A DNA stretch of 64,000 nucleotides from Elusimicrobia bacterium RIFOXYA2_FULL_47_53 (GCA_001800315.1 MGVE01000008.1:254977-318976), one strand, 5' to 3'. Positions 9,115 to 18,525 are shown, counted from the first letter of the stretch. Numbers and translations are program-made. The notes: generated by a model not told the origin, from the sequence alone.

Positions 9115-10241
9115 AAAAGAAAATATTCCTTATAATAACCAGGCTGGATGCCGGCGGCTCATCCGAAGCGGTGCTGGCGATAAAAAACGGGCTAAGTGAA
9201 AAATACGATATCTCTGTTCTGAGCGGGCCGGGCGACAGGAAGCCAGACATTCTCGTGCCTTCACTGCAAAGAGAAACTAACCCCGTTAAGGACCTGAGAG
9301 CACTGATTGAACTGATAAATATTTTAAAAGAGCACAGGCCGGACATAGTCCAGACAAATACCTCCAAAGCGGGATTTATCGGCCGCTGGGCCGCGAAATT
9401 CGCCGGAATAAATAGAATTATTCATATGCCTCACGGCCATGTTTTCTACGGCTATGAATTCAGCGGTATTAAAACAAAACTTTTTCTGCTTCTGGAAAAG
9501 CTCTCGGCTCCGATAACCGGTATACTTATTGCGCTGACTCAGGGCGAGAAAAATGAGTCTCTGCTGTTGGGGGTGGGCAAACCGGAACAGTGGGAGATAG
9601 TTCATCCCTGCGTTGATAAAACTGAAATGACTCCCAAAAGGACAAGAGAGGAAGTCAGGCGCGAATTAAATATCCCGGACTCGGCCGTAGTAATCGGATG
9701 CGTGGCAAGGCTTGTGCCGGTTAAAGGCGTTATATATCTGGTGGAGGCGGCGGCGCTTTTGGAAAAATTAGCCGCAGAGGAAACGAGGTACCTTGTGGTG
9801 GGCGACGGCCCGCTCGGGCAGGAGATCAAATCAAAAGTATTTTCACTCGGCTTAACAAACCGATTTATTTTTACCGGTATGAGGAATGATGTTCCGGATA
9901 TGATGTCTGCCATGGATATTTATGTCCAGCCTTCGCTCAACGAGGGCATGGGAAAAACGCTTGTGCAGGCGCACGCGGCCGGGCTTCCGATAGTCGCGTC
10001 CAGAGTTCAGGGAATCCCTGATGTGGTAGCGGAAGGGAAAACGGGTTTTCTGGTGCCGCCGGCGGATGCTCTGGGATTGTCTGAAAAGATTTCGGCCCTG
10101 GTATCAAGTCCGGAACTTAGAAAACAAATGGGCGGGGCAGGCAAAGAAAGCGTCTTAAGAAAAGAAAACGGACTGGAGTATTTCGGCAAAGAGAGAATGC
10201 TGTATTTGATAGACAAAATTTATGAAAATATTTCGCGCTGA
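9111..10241 (+). CDS. Glycosyltransferase family 4 (GT-B)
   Basis: The product is 376 residues with both Rossmann halves: an N-terminal domain with LDAGGSSEAVL and HMPHGHVFYGYEFSG, and a C-terminal GT4 domain with CVARLVPVKGVIYLVEAA, VGDGPLG and PSLNEGMGKTLVQAHAAG. The N-terminal DAGGSS and GHVFYGY features resemble WcaL/EpsD-type capsule glycosyltransferases. Its start overlaps the stop of the GT4-GT9 gene, and its own 3' end overlaps the next gene by 20 bases, so it is inside a tight operon. Confidence 0.87.
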   Translation: MKKKIFLIITRLDAGGSSEAVLAIKNGLSEKYDISVLSGPGDRKPDILVPSLQRETNPVKDLRALIELINILKEHRPDIVQTNTSKAGFIGRWAAKFAGINRIIHMPHGHVFYGYEFSGIKTKLFLLLEKLSAPITGILIALTQGEKNESLLLGVGKPEQWEIVHPCVDKTEMTPKRTREEVRRELNIPDSAVVIGCVARLVPVKGVIYLVEAAALLEKLAAEETRYLVVGDGPLGQEIKSKVFSLGLTNRFIFTGMRNDVPDMMSAMDIYVQPSLNEGMGKTLVQAHAAGLPIVASRVQGIPDVVAEGKTGFLVPPADALGLSEKISALVSSPELRKQMGGAGKESVLRKENGLEYFGKERMLYLIDKIYENISR

Positions 10242-11640
10242 AACAATTCTATTCCTGTTAATGCTTATGAGCATGCGCAATGCTCTTTACTCCGAACAAA
10301 CAGAACAATACAAACAGGTTTCCTGCGCCGTGCATGTTCATTCAAATTACAGCGGCGGCAAAAATCAAAACCTCTCGGAGGTTGTAAAGAAGGCTATTGA
10401 AAAAAAGATAGCCGTGCTGGTGCCCACCGATCACGCGATTATGAAGTGGGAATACGGAATATTCCCGCTGCGCAATCTGCTGAAGGCAAGCAAATCAGAG
10501 AATTCCATTTTAAAACTCGGCCCGAAAAACTATCTTGAAGAAATCCGAAAGCTTCAGGAGCAAAATCCCGAAATACTGCTGATTCCGGGAACCGAAACAG
10601 CCGCCTACTATTACTGGAGCGGATCTCCTCTCAAAGGAGATTTGAAGCTTAATGACTGGCACAAACATATGCTTCTCATAGGAATGGATAAAGAAACCGA
10701 CTACAAAAATCTTCCGCTCCTCTCCAACTGGAATGTAGGAAAATTTAACTTCCTCGCGTTTTGGCCGGTTCTATTGATGCTTTTAGCCTACGCGGCCCCC
10801 GACAAACGCGTCAGGATATTTCTTTTTGCTGTTTCAGCGCTTATTCTGTTAAACAACTACCCGTTCAGAATTACCGGCTATGGCCAGTACAGCGGCTCTA
10901 AAGGGGAAAAGCCTTATCAGGCGTTGATTGATTACGCCGGAAGCAAAGGAGCCCTTGTTTTTTGGGCTCACCCGGACGCTCCAAACTGGGCAAAACCCGT
11001 AAAGGTCGGCCCCGCCTCAATAGCGACAAAACAGTACTCTCAAAGCCTGCTTGAGAATACAGGCTATGACGGCTTTGCCGTATTTTCCGAGGGATACAAA
11101 GTAACAGGGGCTATCGGCGGCCCCTGGGACAAGGCACTAATGGAATACTGCGCCGGCGCCAGGGAAAAGCCCGTATGGGCCATCGGCGAACTGGATTACA
11201 ACGGCGAATATCCTAAAAACATGGCCGATATTCAGAACATGCTGTGGGTAAAAACACTTGACAAAAGCTCCGTGTTGAACGCCCTTAAAAACGGAATATT
11301 TTATGTCAGGTGGGCCAAGGAAAGCTGGGGTGTAAATCTCCTGGACTTTAATGTTAAAAGCGGGAAGCGCCAGTGGCTTTATGGAAGGGAATTGCCCTAC
11401 GATGGCAAGCCGCGGATAGTTATTTCTCTTGAGGCAAGCGATGCCGGGCAGCATCCCGCAAAAATAAATATTATCAAGAACGGAAAACTATTAAATACCA
11501 TGCATGTAACTCTCCCGGGGCGTTTTGCCTTTGAGGACTTTTCTGAAATTGAAGACGGAAAAAGCTACTACAGGGTATTTGTTGATGCCGGTTATCCGAA
11601 TTATATAATTACAAATCCTGTTTTTGTGGATAAAAAGTAA
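10222..11640 (+). CDS. Membrane-associated PHP-like metal-dependent phosphoesterase
   Basis: The product is 472 residues with an N-terminal hydrophobic segment (residues about 5-17) that looks like a signal peptide or anchor. A PHP-type metal site is suggested by CAVHVHSNYSGG, PTDHAI, GTETAAYY, a His pair near LNDWHKHMLLIG, FWAHPDAPNW and IGELDYNGEY. A strongly hydrophobic hairpin (residues about 175-212) interrupts the domain between the GTET and AHPD motifs, followed by a beta-rich C-terminal region. The enzyme would therefore act outside the cytoplasm. ATG 10222 overlaps the GT4 gene by 20 bases; ATG 10261 is possible but would lose part of the signal. Substrate unknown. Confidence 0.65.
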   Translation: MKIFRAETILFLLMLMSMRNALYSEQTEQYKQVSCAVHVHSNYSGGKNQNLSEVVKKAIEKKIAVLVPTDHAIMKWEYGIFPLRNLLKASKSENSILKLGPKNYLEEIRKLQEQNPEILLIPGTETAAYYYWSGSPLKGDLKLNDWHKHMLLIGMDKETDYKNLPLLSNWNVGKFNFLAFWPVLLMLLAYAAPDKRVRIFLFAVSALILLNNYPFRITGYGQYSGSKGEKPYQALIDYAGSKGALVFWAHPDAPNWAKPVKVGPASIATKQYSQSLLENTGYDGFAVFSEGYKVTGAIGGPWDKALMEYCAGAREKPVWAIGELDYNGEYPKNMADIQNMLWVKTLDKSSVLNALKNGIFYVRWAKESWGVNLLDFNVKSGKRQWLYGRELPYDGKPRIVISLEASDAGQHPAKINIIKNGKLLNTMHVTLPGRFAFEDFSEIEDGKSYYRVFVDAGYPNYIITNPVFVDKK

Positions 11641-11682
11641 TTTGGCACGAATTCAATTTGTTTTTTTATGGGAGGAAAACAA

Positions 11683-12141
11683 ATGGTTATGAAAAAAACT
11701 GAGTACTTAAAGGTCCGAAAAACAAAAATGCCGGATTTCATCATAAAAACTGCCGGCTGGCTTTTTCCCTATGTAATACCGAGCCAGTTGAGGATGTTTT
11801 TATTGAAGCTGATGGGCGTAAAACTCGGAAAAAAAATCTATATCGGGCGCATGACGCTGATTGACGATAATTTTCCGGAATTGCTGACAATAGAGGACGA
11901 TGTCATAATTTCATACGGATGCATGATTTTCATGCATGACGCCTCAAAGCCGGACGATATGACGGTGGCCCCCGTTACCATAAAGAAGGGCGCTTATCTC
12001 GGGCTTGCGTCGCGGGTACTGCAGGGTGTAACTATCGGCGAGAATGCTGTTGTCGGAGCCTGCGCGCTTGTGACAAAAGATGTCGCTCCCGGGCAAACTG
12101 TTATCGGGATTCCGGCGCGCCCGATTGAAAAAAAGATGTAA
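11683..12141 (+). CDS. Hexapeptide-repeat acyltransferase (WbbJ/LbetaH family)
   Basis: The product is 152 residues from ATG 11683. An in-frame ATG at 11668 exists, but GGGAGG at 11670-11675 lies between the two and fits as ribosome-binding site for 11683. The sequence has left-handed beta-helix hexapeptide repeats (IYIGRMTLIDDNFPELLTIE, VIISYGCMIFMHD, KKGAYLGLASRVLQGVTIGE, AVVGACALVTKDV) and the usual C-terminal IGIPARPI. It is predicted to transfer an acetyl or other acyl group from a CoA donor to a sugar of the glycan. Confidence 0.85.
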   Translation: MVMKKTEYLKVRKTKMPDFIIKTAGWLFPYVIPSQLRMFLLKLMGVKLGKKIYIGRMTLIDDNFPELLTIEDDVIISYGCMIFMHDASKPDDMTVAPVTIKKGAYLGLASRVLQGVTIGENAVVGACALVTKDVAPGQTVIGIPARPIEKKM

Positions 12142-12175
12142 GAATTTTGTTGTATGCGAAAAATATCGTGAGTTT

Positions 12176-12204
12176 TTGTTAATTATCTGCTATAATTTCA
12201 CTGG
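12176..12204 (+). promoter_or_regulatory. Candidate extended -10 promoter upstream of wbqC-like gene
   Basis: TGCTATAAT at 12188-12196 matches an extended -10 (TGnTATAAT) exactly. No -35 is found at the right distance: TTGTTA at 12176 is only 9 bases upstream. Transcription would start near 12203, about 10 bases before the ATG at 12213, so the leader would be very short and without an obvious ribosome-binding site. Confidence 0.45.
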
Positions 12205-12212
12205 TAGCAACT

Positions 12213-12887
12213 ATGATTCTATCCGTACACCAACCACAATACCTGCCCTGGCTCGGCTATTTTGATAAAATAAAAAATAGCGACGCGTTCGTTTTTCTTG
12301 ATAATGTCCAGTACAAAAAACGGGAATTCCAGAACCGCAACAGAATAAGAACCCGCGAAGGAAGCATGTGGCTTACGGTTCCCGTGATCTCAAAAGACCG
12401 CTTCTATCAGAAAATATCGGAAGTTCTAACTAACGGCGATACCGACTGGGCTAAAGAACACCTGAAAAGCATTGAATGCAACTATTCCAAGTCTGAATTT
12501 TTTCACAACTACATCACTGTGCTCAGGGACATCTACTCTAAGCGCTGGGAAAAACTCATAGACATAAACCTTGAATTCATTAATTTATTTCTCAAAACCT
12601 TTGAAATAAAAACACCCGTCTATTTTGAATCCACCCTTTCCGTTGAAACAACTTCCAGCCAGCGCATTATTGACATCTGCAGGAAAATGAAGGCCGACAC
12701 TTATTTATCCGGACAGGGCGCCAGGGAATACATGGACGAGAATCTTTTTAAGGATAATAATATTAAAGTAATTTACCAGGACTTTAAGCATCCGCAATAC
12801 AAACAGCAGTTTGAAGGTTTTGAGTCTCACCTCTCGGTGCTGGACTATCTTTTAAATAACGGGCCGAAACTCTGGCAGCAGCAATAA
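12213..12887 (+). CDS. WbqC-like family protein
   Basis: The product is 224 residues and begins with the WbqC signature ILSVHQPQYLPWLGYFDKI, followed by DAFVFLDNVQYKKREFQNRN, close to the N-terminus as in the family. These proteins occur in O-antigen and capsule clusters; related proteins are linked to glycan precursor or acyl/amino-sugar modification, but the reaction is not well established. It follows the acyltransferase after a 71-base gap and precedes the ExeA-like ATPase. Confidence 0.85.
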   Translation: MILSVHQPQYLPWLGYFDKIKNSDAFVFLDNVQYKKREFQNRNRIRTREGSMWLTVPVISKDRFYQKISEVLTNGDTDWAKEHLKSIECNYSKSEFFHNYITVLRDIYSKRWEKLIDINLEFINLFLKTFEIKTPVYFESTLSVETTSSQRIIDICRKMKADTYLSGQGAREYMDENLFKDNNIKVIYQDFKHPQYKQQFEGFESHLSVLDYLLNNGPKLWQQQ

Positions 12888-12896
12888 AGGCGGACA

Positions 12897-13691
12897 ATGT
12901 ACGAATCCTACTGGAATTTTTCTGAAAAACCGTTTGAGAATACGCCTGACCCGCGTTTTCTGTATAATTCGCCCCAGCATGAAGAGGCGCTTAACAGGCT
13001 TCTTTATGTGGTAAAGGAAGGAAAAGGCGCGGGCCTTTTGACCGGCATATACGGCTGCGGTAAAACCCTGCTTGCCCGGGCCCTTATGAAGGAACTGGAA
13101 AGCTCGGTTTACAAGGTCGCGATAATCTCAAACCCCAGGCTTGACGACATAGAACTGCTCAGGATGATAGCCTATAACCTCGGCGTAAATGATCCTCCGG
13201 TGAGAAAAGCCGACATACTTATCACGCTTGAGCGGGTCCTGCAGAACAATTTGAACGACGGCAAAAAAACCGTGGTTGTAATTGACGAGGCGCATGCCAT
13301 TGAGGACAAAAATATTTTTGAGGAAATCAGGCTGCTTTTGAATTTCCAGCACGAAAATAAATTTCTTCTTACCCTGCTTATTCTGGGCCAGCCGGAACTC
13401 AAAGACAAAGTGGAGGGCAACAAACAGCTCAATCAGAGAATAGCGATGCGCTACTATCTGGAGGCCCTGAATCTCTCCGAGACTGAACATTATATAAAAC
13501 ACCGTTTAAAAGTAAGCGGCGGCAGCCAGGAGCTTTTTGAACCTGACGCTATAGCCCTGATACACGAGCGTTCCGGCGGTATACCGCGCAGAATTAATCA
13601 GATTTGCGATGTTTCGCTTCTAACCGGTTTCGGCAGAGAAGCAAAATCCATCACCAGAGATATTGTAGACGAAACATTAAAGAGCTTATAG
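12897..13691 (+). CDS. ExeA/GspA-like AAA+ ATPase
   Basis: The product is 264 residues. It opens with the family's typical YESYWNFSEKPFENTPDPRF, then has a Walker A GIYGCGKT (residues 50-57), a Walker B VVVIDEAH and a conserved RRINQICD near the C-terminus. The protein ends after the AAA+ core: there is no peptidoglycan-binding or membrane domain, unlike full-length ExeA. In exopolysaccharide loci such stand-alone ATPases accompany chain export or length-control systems. The gene lies between wbqC-like and LmbE-like genes with short gaps. Confidence 0.8.
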   Translation: MYESYWNFSEKPFENTPDPRFLYNSPQHEEALNRLLYVVKEGKGAGLLTGIYGCGKTLLARALMKELESSVYKVAIISNPRLDDIELLRMIAYNLGVNDPPVRKADILITLERVLQNNLNDGKKTVVVIDEAHAIEDKNIFEEIRLLLNFQHENKFLLTLLILGQPELKDKVEGNKQLNQRIAMRYYLEALNLSETEHYIKHRLKVSGGSQELFEPDAIALIHERSGGIPRRINQICDVSLLTGFGREAKSITRDIVDETLKSL

Positions 13692-13723
13692 CTCTATCCC
13701 GCTTTGAAGGGAGAGGAGAACAA

Positions 13724-14350
13724 ATGAAAATCGTAGCCATTGGAGCGCATCCGGACGACCTTGAATACGGCTGCGGGGGAACTCTCTACAAACTTTCAAA
13801 GGCTAAGCATGACATAAACCTTGTCGTTATGACCAGGGGTGAAATGGGCGGCGACCCGGACCTGCGCCAGAAAGAGCAGGAAAAAGTCGCCAAGATGCTC
13901 AACGCGAAACTTTACTGGGGCAGGTTCACGGATACCCAGGTTCCTCTTCAGAAGGAAACCATAAACACCATTGAGTTCTTCATAAAAAAAATAAAACCGG
14001 ATCTTATTTTTGTAATGTTTCCCAACGATACCCATCAGGACCACAGGGTTGTCTCTCAGGCGACCATGACCGCCACAAGGTATGTAAAAAATGTCCTGTT
14101 TTACGAAGTGCCCTCAACCGTGGAATTTACTCCCGCCAGCATTTTCACCGACATTGAGCCGGTTCTGAATAAAAAGATGGAGATTTTAAAGGCTCACAAG
14201 TCTCAGGTTTTCGCGACGAGGGTCGCTGACCTTTCAATTCTTGAAACGGCCAGAGCCACGGCTCTCTTCAGGGGATTTCAAAACCGCACAAAATACGCCG
14301 AGGGCTTTGTTCCTTTAAGGTTCTCGCTGGATAACATAAATGGAATTTAA
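13724..14350 (+). CDS. LmbE/PIG-L family deacetylase (BshB1-like)
   Basis: The product is 208 residues from ATG 13724, which has GGGAGAGGAG just upstream; the open frame extending to 13604 overlaps the ATPase gene and is rejected. The zinc site is visible as AHPDD (residues 8-12) and NDTHQDHR. Such enzymes remove N-acetyl groups from N-acetylglucosamine-type sugars; the size and CGGTLYKL segment resemble BshB1 of bacillithiol synthesis. In this locus it could equally deacetylate a glycan precursor. It overlaps the WecA-like gene by 11 bases. Confidence 0.8.
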   Translation: MKIVAIGAHPDDLEYGCGGTLYKLSKAKHDINLVVMTRGEMGGDPDLRQKEQEKVAKMLNAKLYWGRFTDTQVPLQKETINTIEFFIKKIKPDLIFVMFPNDTHQDHRVVSQATMTATRYVKNVLFYEVPSTVEFTPASIFTDIEPVLNKKMEILKAHKSQVFATRVADLSILETARATALFRGFQNRTKYAEGFVPLRFSLDNINGI

Positions 14351-15473
14351 ATCAAAACCTTTCAGGATTATTTCTTATGTTTTGATGATCCTTGTGCTTG
14401 CTTTCCTTCTGCAGCCGAGCGGCGGCACCTGGACCTGGCTGCATGATGTGCGCTGGTTTTATGTCCTGATCCTGTCTTTTATTCTCGCTTATGTTATTAC
14501 TCCGATAGCGATTAAAGCCGCGTGGCGGCTTAAACTGCTTGATATGCCCAACGAGAGAAAAATTCACTCCGTTCCCATCCCAAGGGTCGGGGGCATAGCC
14601 ATAGTGCTGGCGGTCATTGTTGCCACGGCAAGGAATTTTCAGTTTTCAAGCGAGTTGACCGGCCTGGTAATTGGAAGCTCAATAATTTATCTTATCGGGC
14701 TTATTGACGATATTAAACCGCTTTCCGCTTCTCTGCGCCTGGCCGCCCAGGTTATCGCCTGCGTCATAGTTATTAAAAGCGGCGTTGTCCTTAATACTCT
14801 TCCTCTGGGATTTCCGGGCGGACATATTATTGAGATCATACTTACCGCCTTCTGGCTTATAGGCATAGCCAACGCGATTAATTTTTTAGACGGCGTTGAC
14901 GGCCTCGCGACCGGCATGGTGGCGATCTCCGCGCTTTTGTTCTTTATGATAGCCTGGCCCACAAGACAGAGTTATCTTGCCTATCTGACTATCGCCCTGG
15001 CAGGGGCGAGCCTCGGTTTTCTGCCTTACAATTACAAACCGGCGAGGATATTTCTCGGAGACGCCGGCGCCACCTTTATGGGATTCCTTCTGGCCGGCCT
15101 TGCCGTCATGGGCTCCTGGGCCTATAATAACCCCATGGTCGCCATCTCAACCCCTCTTCTTATCCTGGGTATTCCGATTTTTGATATGATTTACACGACC
15201 ATATCCCGAGTAAAAAACGGCTCCGTCCGCAATGTTAAAGAATGGCTGGAATACGCCGGTAAGGACCATTTTCATCACAGGCTCATGAAGCTTGGTTTTT
15301 CCGAGAAGAAAACCGTTATTTTCATCTGGGGGTTAAACCTCTGCCTCGGTTTGGGATCGCTGGTCATCAGAGACTCCGGCGTCAAAGGTTCAATACTTCT
15401 GCTCGTGCAATCTGTGATTATTTTTCTCATGATAGTCGTGCTCATGCTTTCGGGGCGCGAAATTAAGGTTTAA
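14340..15473 (+). CDS. Undecaprenyl-phosphate sugar-1-phosphate transferase (WecA/TagO/MraY family)
   Basis: The product is a 377-residue polytopic enzyme that starts lipid-linked glycan synthesis by moving HexNAc-1-phosphate from UDP to undecaprenyl phosphate. Family motifs are clear: GLIDDIKPL, NAINFLDGVDGLATG, RIFLGDAGATFMGF and the cytoplasmic HFHHRL. About ten hydrophobic helices are present. It ends the polysaccharide run and overlaps the deacetylase gene, so the initiating enzyme is co-transcribed with the processing genes. Confidence 0.9.
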   Translation: MEFKSKPFRIISYVLMILVLAFLLQPSGGTWTWLHDVRWFYVLILSFILAYVITPIAIKAAWRLKLLDMPNERKIHSVPIPRVGGIAIVLAVIVATARNFQFSSELTGLVIGSSIIYLIGLIDDIKPLSASLRLAAQVIACVIVIKSGVVLNTLPLGFPGGHIIEIILTAFWLIGIANAINFLDGVDGLATGMVAISALLFFMIAWPTRQSYLAYLTIALAGASLGFLPYNYKPARIFLGDAGATFMGFLLAGLAVMGSWAYNNPMVAISTPLLILGIPIFDMIYTTISRVKNGSVRNVKEWLEYAGKDHFHHRLMKLGFSEKKTVIFIWGLNLCLGLGSLVIRDSGVKGSILLLVQSVIIFLMIVVLMLSGREIKV

Positions 15474-15475
15474 AA

Positions 15476-16237
15476 ATGACAAAACGCCGCAAAATACTGC
15501 TGTTTTCAGTTTTGCTTTCCGCGTCGGTTTATCAGGCCGGCTGGGCAAGAATAAACCTGCTGGAACCCTGGTTCCCGGGCCAGGACACGAAAATAGCCGA
15601 AGAAACATCAAGCCAGTTTATTGCTTCCTTTATTTCGGGCGACGAACTATGGGAACTCCCGCTTCAGTATTCTATAGTTCCGGGCCCAAAATACGAGATT
15701 GGGGCGAGGTGGTCCTTAAAATCCGTCGCGGGCAGGGCGGGCATAAGCGATATTCTGCTCGGCGCCAAGTTCAAGCTTATGGATGAAACATCATCCAAGC
15801 CTTCAATAATCGGTGAGACGGCGCTTTCACTCCCGTCGGGAGACTACACAAGGGGCCTCGGGACCGGGGGAATCGGGCTTCTGCTGAACTGGGCTCTTGA
15901 AAAAAAACTTCGCCGCTACACGGGGTATCTTGGCCTTGGCATTCAGCTTAACACGGAGAATCCTGACCGGGTGCAGCAGGGAAATACCTTTTTCTACCAT
16001 TTTGGGGCAAGCTGGCCCTATCGCGAACTTTTCAGGCTGCACGCCGAGTTTAAGGGGTTCATGCACTCGCCTCTGAAAGCGCAGGGTGTAAGCGTGGGAT
16101 CCACAGTTCAGGAATTTTACCTGGCGCCCGGTTTGAATTATAAGCTTGACGCAAGACATACTTTGTCCTGCTCGGTGCTTATTGGCATGACACCCGAATC
16201 GGACAGGCTGGGCCTCATTGCAAGCATTAATTTTTAG
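15476..16237 (+). CDS. Predicted outer-membrane beta-barrel protein
   Basis: The product is 253 residues with an N-terminal signal peptide (KRRK followed by LLFSVLLSASVYQAGWA). The mature part alternates amphipathic strands and ends in ASINF, with the C-terminal Phe typical of outer-membrane barrels. Segments such as LPSGDYTRGLGTGGIG resemble the transporter-type OmpL/MetA-like barrels found with DUF3187-like proteins. It starts two bases after the WecA-like stop. Function is unknown; a pore or assembly role is only a guess. Confidence 0.65.
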   Translation: MTKRRKILLFSVLLSASVYQAGWARINLLEPWFPGQDTKIAEETSSQFIASFISGDELWELPLQYSIVPGPKYEIGARWSLKSVAGRAGISDILLGAKFKLMDETSSKPSIIGETALSLPSGDYTRGLGTGGIGLLLNWALEKKLRRYTGYLGLGIQLNTENPDRVQQGNTFFYHFGASWPYRELFRLHAEFKGFMHSPLKAQGVSVGSTVQEFYLAPGLNYKLDARHTLSCSVLIGMTPESDRLGLIASINF

Positions 16238-16296
16238 ATCCGCCGTCATAATCGCCGCAGCACGCGAGCACAATACTGATTTAAAGGGAGCCCACG

Positions 16297-17598
16297 ATGA
16301 AAACATTCGTGCTTGACACAAATGTTCTGATACACGATCCCGAGTCAATACACTCTTTCGGAAATAATAAGGTAGTCATTCCCATGGCTGTGATTGAGGA
16401 GCTTGACGGCTTTAAGCACCTCAACGACGAAAGAGGCAGAAGCGCCCGCCTGGTATCCAGGATGCTTGATGCCCTTAGAACCAAAGGAAGGCTTTTTGAA
16501 GGCGTCAAGCTTAAAGGCGGCGGCACGCTTGTTATTGAGCTTCAGTACCAGACCGACCTGCCCAACGGATTTATGACCTCGCAGGTTGACCACAGACTGC
16601 TGGGCATCGCGCTCCTGCTGCAGAAAAAGGGCGAGAAGGTATTTTTTATCACAAAAGACATAAACCTCAGGATAAAGGCCGAAGCTATAGGCCTTGAGGC
16701 GCAGGACTACGAAAAATCCAAAGTTAAGGTTGAAGAGCTCTACACCGGCTGGCGCGAAGTGCCGGTCGCGGGCAAAATGATTGACACCTTTTATAAAGAC
16801 CAGAAACTCGTTTTAAAAGACATGCCATTTTTCCCGAACGAGGGCGTCTTGCTTAAAGACGAAGCCAACGCCTCCAAAAGCGCGCTGGCCAAATACAACT
16901 CCCAGAAGAAAGCCCTTATACCGCTGTTTCATTTAAACTCTGTGCCCTGGGGCCTTAAGGCGCACAATACCGAGCAGCGTTTCGCCATTGAACTGCTTTT
17001 GTGCAATGATGTGAGCCTCGTGACGCTTATCGGGGTGCCGGGCGCGGGTAAAACCCTGCTCTCGCTTGCCTGCGGACTTCAGAAAACTGTTGAGGAAAAA
17101 CAGTTCAGGCGCCTTTTCATAGCAAGGCCCATTATCCCCGTAGGCCGGGATATCGGCTATCTGCCCGGCTCTAAAGAAGAAAAACTGACTTCCTGGATGG
17201 GAGCCATACACGACAACCTTGAATATCTCATAGACCATACTCACCCCGACGAAAAAACCGAAGAAAAGATCCAGTATTTCTTTGAAACCGGCAAGATAGA
17301 GATAGAGTCGCTTACCTATATCCGCGGGCGCTCGCTCCCGAGCCAGTACATAATAATAGATGACGCCCAGAACCTGACGCCGCACGAAATCAAAACAATT
17401 ATTTCGCGCGCCGGCGACGGAACAAAGATTATTCTGACGGGAGACCCCTATCAGATTGACAACCCTTACTTAGACGCCTCGTCAAACGGGCTTACATACC
17501 TCGTAGAAAGGTTTAAAGGCCAGGATATTTTCGGCCATCTTACATTTACCAAAAGCGAAAGGAGCAGCCTCGCGGCAATGGCATCAGAACTGCTGTGA
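16297..17598 (+). CDS. PIN domain-PhoH ATPase fusion (PhoH2-like)
   Basis: The product is 433 residues. Residues 1-140 are a PIN RNase domain (FVLDTNVLIHDP with the first acidic residue, an EELD segment, and a later TKDINLR). Residues about 205-433 are a PhoH P-loop ATPase with GVPGAGKTLL (Walker A), IIDDAQNLTP (Walker B) and LTGDPYQID. This fused layout matches the PhoH2/YlaK family, in which RNA-unwinding and cleaving activities have been described. An AAAGGGAG ribosome-binding site lies about 10 bases upstream of the ATG. Confidence 0.9.
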   Translation: MKTFVLDTNVLIHDPESIHSFGNNKVVIPMAVIEELDGFKHLNDERGRSARLVSRMLDALRTKGRLFEGVKLKGGGTLVIELQYQTDLPNGFMTSQVDHRLLGIALLLQKKGEKVFFITKDINLRIKAEAIGLEAQDYEKSKVKVEELYTGWREVPVAGKMIDTFYKDQKLVLKDMPFFPNEGVLLKDEANASKSALAKYNSQKKALIPLFHLNSVPWGLKAHNTEQRFAIELLLCNDVSLVTLIGVPGAGKTLLSLACGLQKTVEEKQFRRLFIARPIIPVGRDIGYLPGSKEEKLTSWMGAIHDNLEYLIDHTHPDEKTEEKIQYFFETGKIEIESLTYIRGRSLPSQYIIIDDAQNLTPHEIKTIISRAGDGTKIILTGDPYQIDNPYLDASSNGLTYLVERFKGQDIFGHLTFTKSERSSLAAMASELL

Positions 17599-17667
17599 CG
17601 CGCGGGCGCGGCTTATAGCGCCTGCGGCCTTAGTTACAGCTTTACTGCCGCATTGCCGGAACAATCT

Positions 17668-18525
17668 ATGCCAAATTCAAAAAAATATGTGGACTTGCAT
17701 GTGCACACGAATTATTCGGACGGTTCATTTTCACCCACAGAGGCGGTGCAGTACGCGAAACACGCGGGCCTTGCGGCAATAAGCATAACGGACCATGATA
17801 TTACTGACGGCATACCCGAAGCCCTCGCGGAAGGGGAGAAGTGCGGGGTGGAGATTATCCCCGGCATTGAGCTTTCCGCCGAAACCAACGGCCCCAATAA
17901 AGCGGAGATACACATCCTGGGCTACTATATAGACATTGAAAACGCGGCCCTGCAGAATGTGCTTAAAAAATTCAGAGACGCGAGGGAAACCCGGGCGCAG
18001 GAAATAACGGGCAAACTTAAGGCCTCCGGTATAGAAGTAAACGCCGAACGCCTTGCCAGAATATCGGGAAACGGAACTATAGGCCGCCTGCACTTCGCCA
18101 GGGCGATGGTGGAAGACGGCATAGTCAGGACTATTTCGGAAGCCTTTCAGCGCTTCCTGGGTTACGATAAACCCGCGTATGTTCCCAAGCTTTCCTTTGA
18201 ACCGAAAGAAGCCCTGGAGCTTATCAATTCAAGCGGCGGAATTCCCGTAATCGCTCATCCCATGTATGTTTACTATAAAAACGAAAATATCATCAATGAA
18301 CTTGTCCCTCTCGGCCTTAAGGGCATAGAGGTCTGGCACAGCAGGCACTCCAATTCCGCGGTAAAAACTTTTTCCGACCTCGCGTTTGAAATGGGCCTTG
18401 TTTCCACCGGCGGTTCGGACTGCCACGGCAGGTTTGAAGACGACCCGGCCGTAATGGGGAAAATAAAAGTGCCTTACAGCGCCGTAGAAGCCCTGAAAAA
18501 ATTAAAACAAAAGATAAACGCCTAG
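17668..18525 (+). CDS. PHP-domain phosphoesterase (YciV/RNase AM-like)
   Basis: The product is 285 residues from ATG 17668 (TTG 17653 is an in-frame alternative). PHP metal ligands are seen in DLHVHTNYSDGS, SITDHD, PGIELSAE, HILGYY, IAHPM and GSDCHG. The order and length fit the YciV family, which acts as 5'-3' exonuclease on short RNA or as 3',5'-nucleotide bisphosphate phosphatase. It is cytoplasmic, with no signal peptide, unlike the PHP-like protein at 10222. It follows the PIN-PhoH gene, hinting at shared RNA turnover. Confidence 0.85.
   Translation: MPNSKKYVDLHVHTNYSDGSFSPTEAVQYAKHAGLAAISITDHDITDGIPEALAEGEKCGVEIIPGIELSAETNGPNKAEIHILGYYIDIENAALQNVLKKFRDARETRAQEITGKLKASGIEVNAERLARISGNGTIGRLHFARAMVEDGIVRTISEAFQRFLGYDKPAYVPKLSFEPKEALELINSSGGIPVIAHPMYVYYKNENIINELVPLGLKGIEVWHSRHSNSAVKTFSDLAFEMGLVSTGGSDCHGRFEDDPAVMGKIKVPYSAVEALKKLKQKINA

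Noticed and set aside
12080-12265. Short ORF spanning the acyltransferase-WbqC junction
   Set aside because: It overlaps both neighbours out of frame and has no recognisable features.
13604-13723. Longer LmbE-like start
   Set aside because: It overlaps the end of the ATPase gene; the zinc motif begins eight residues after 13724, which has GGGAGAGGAG upstream.
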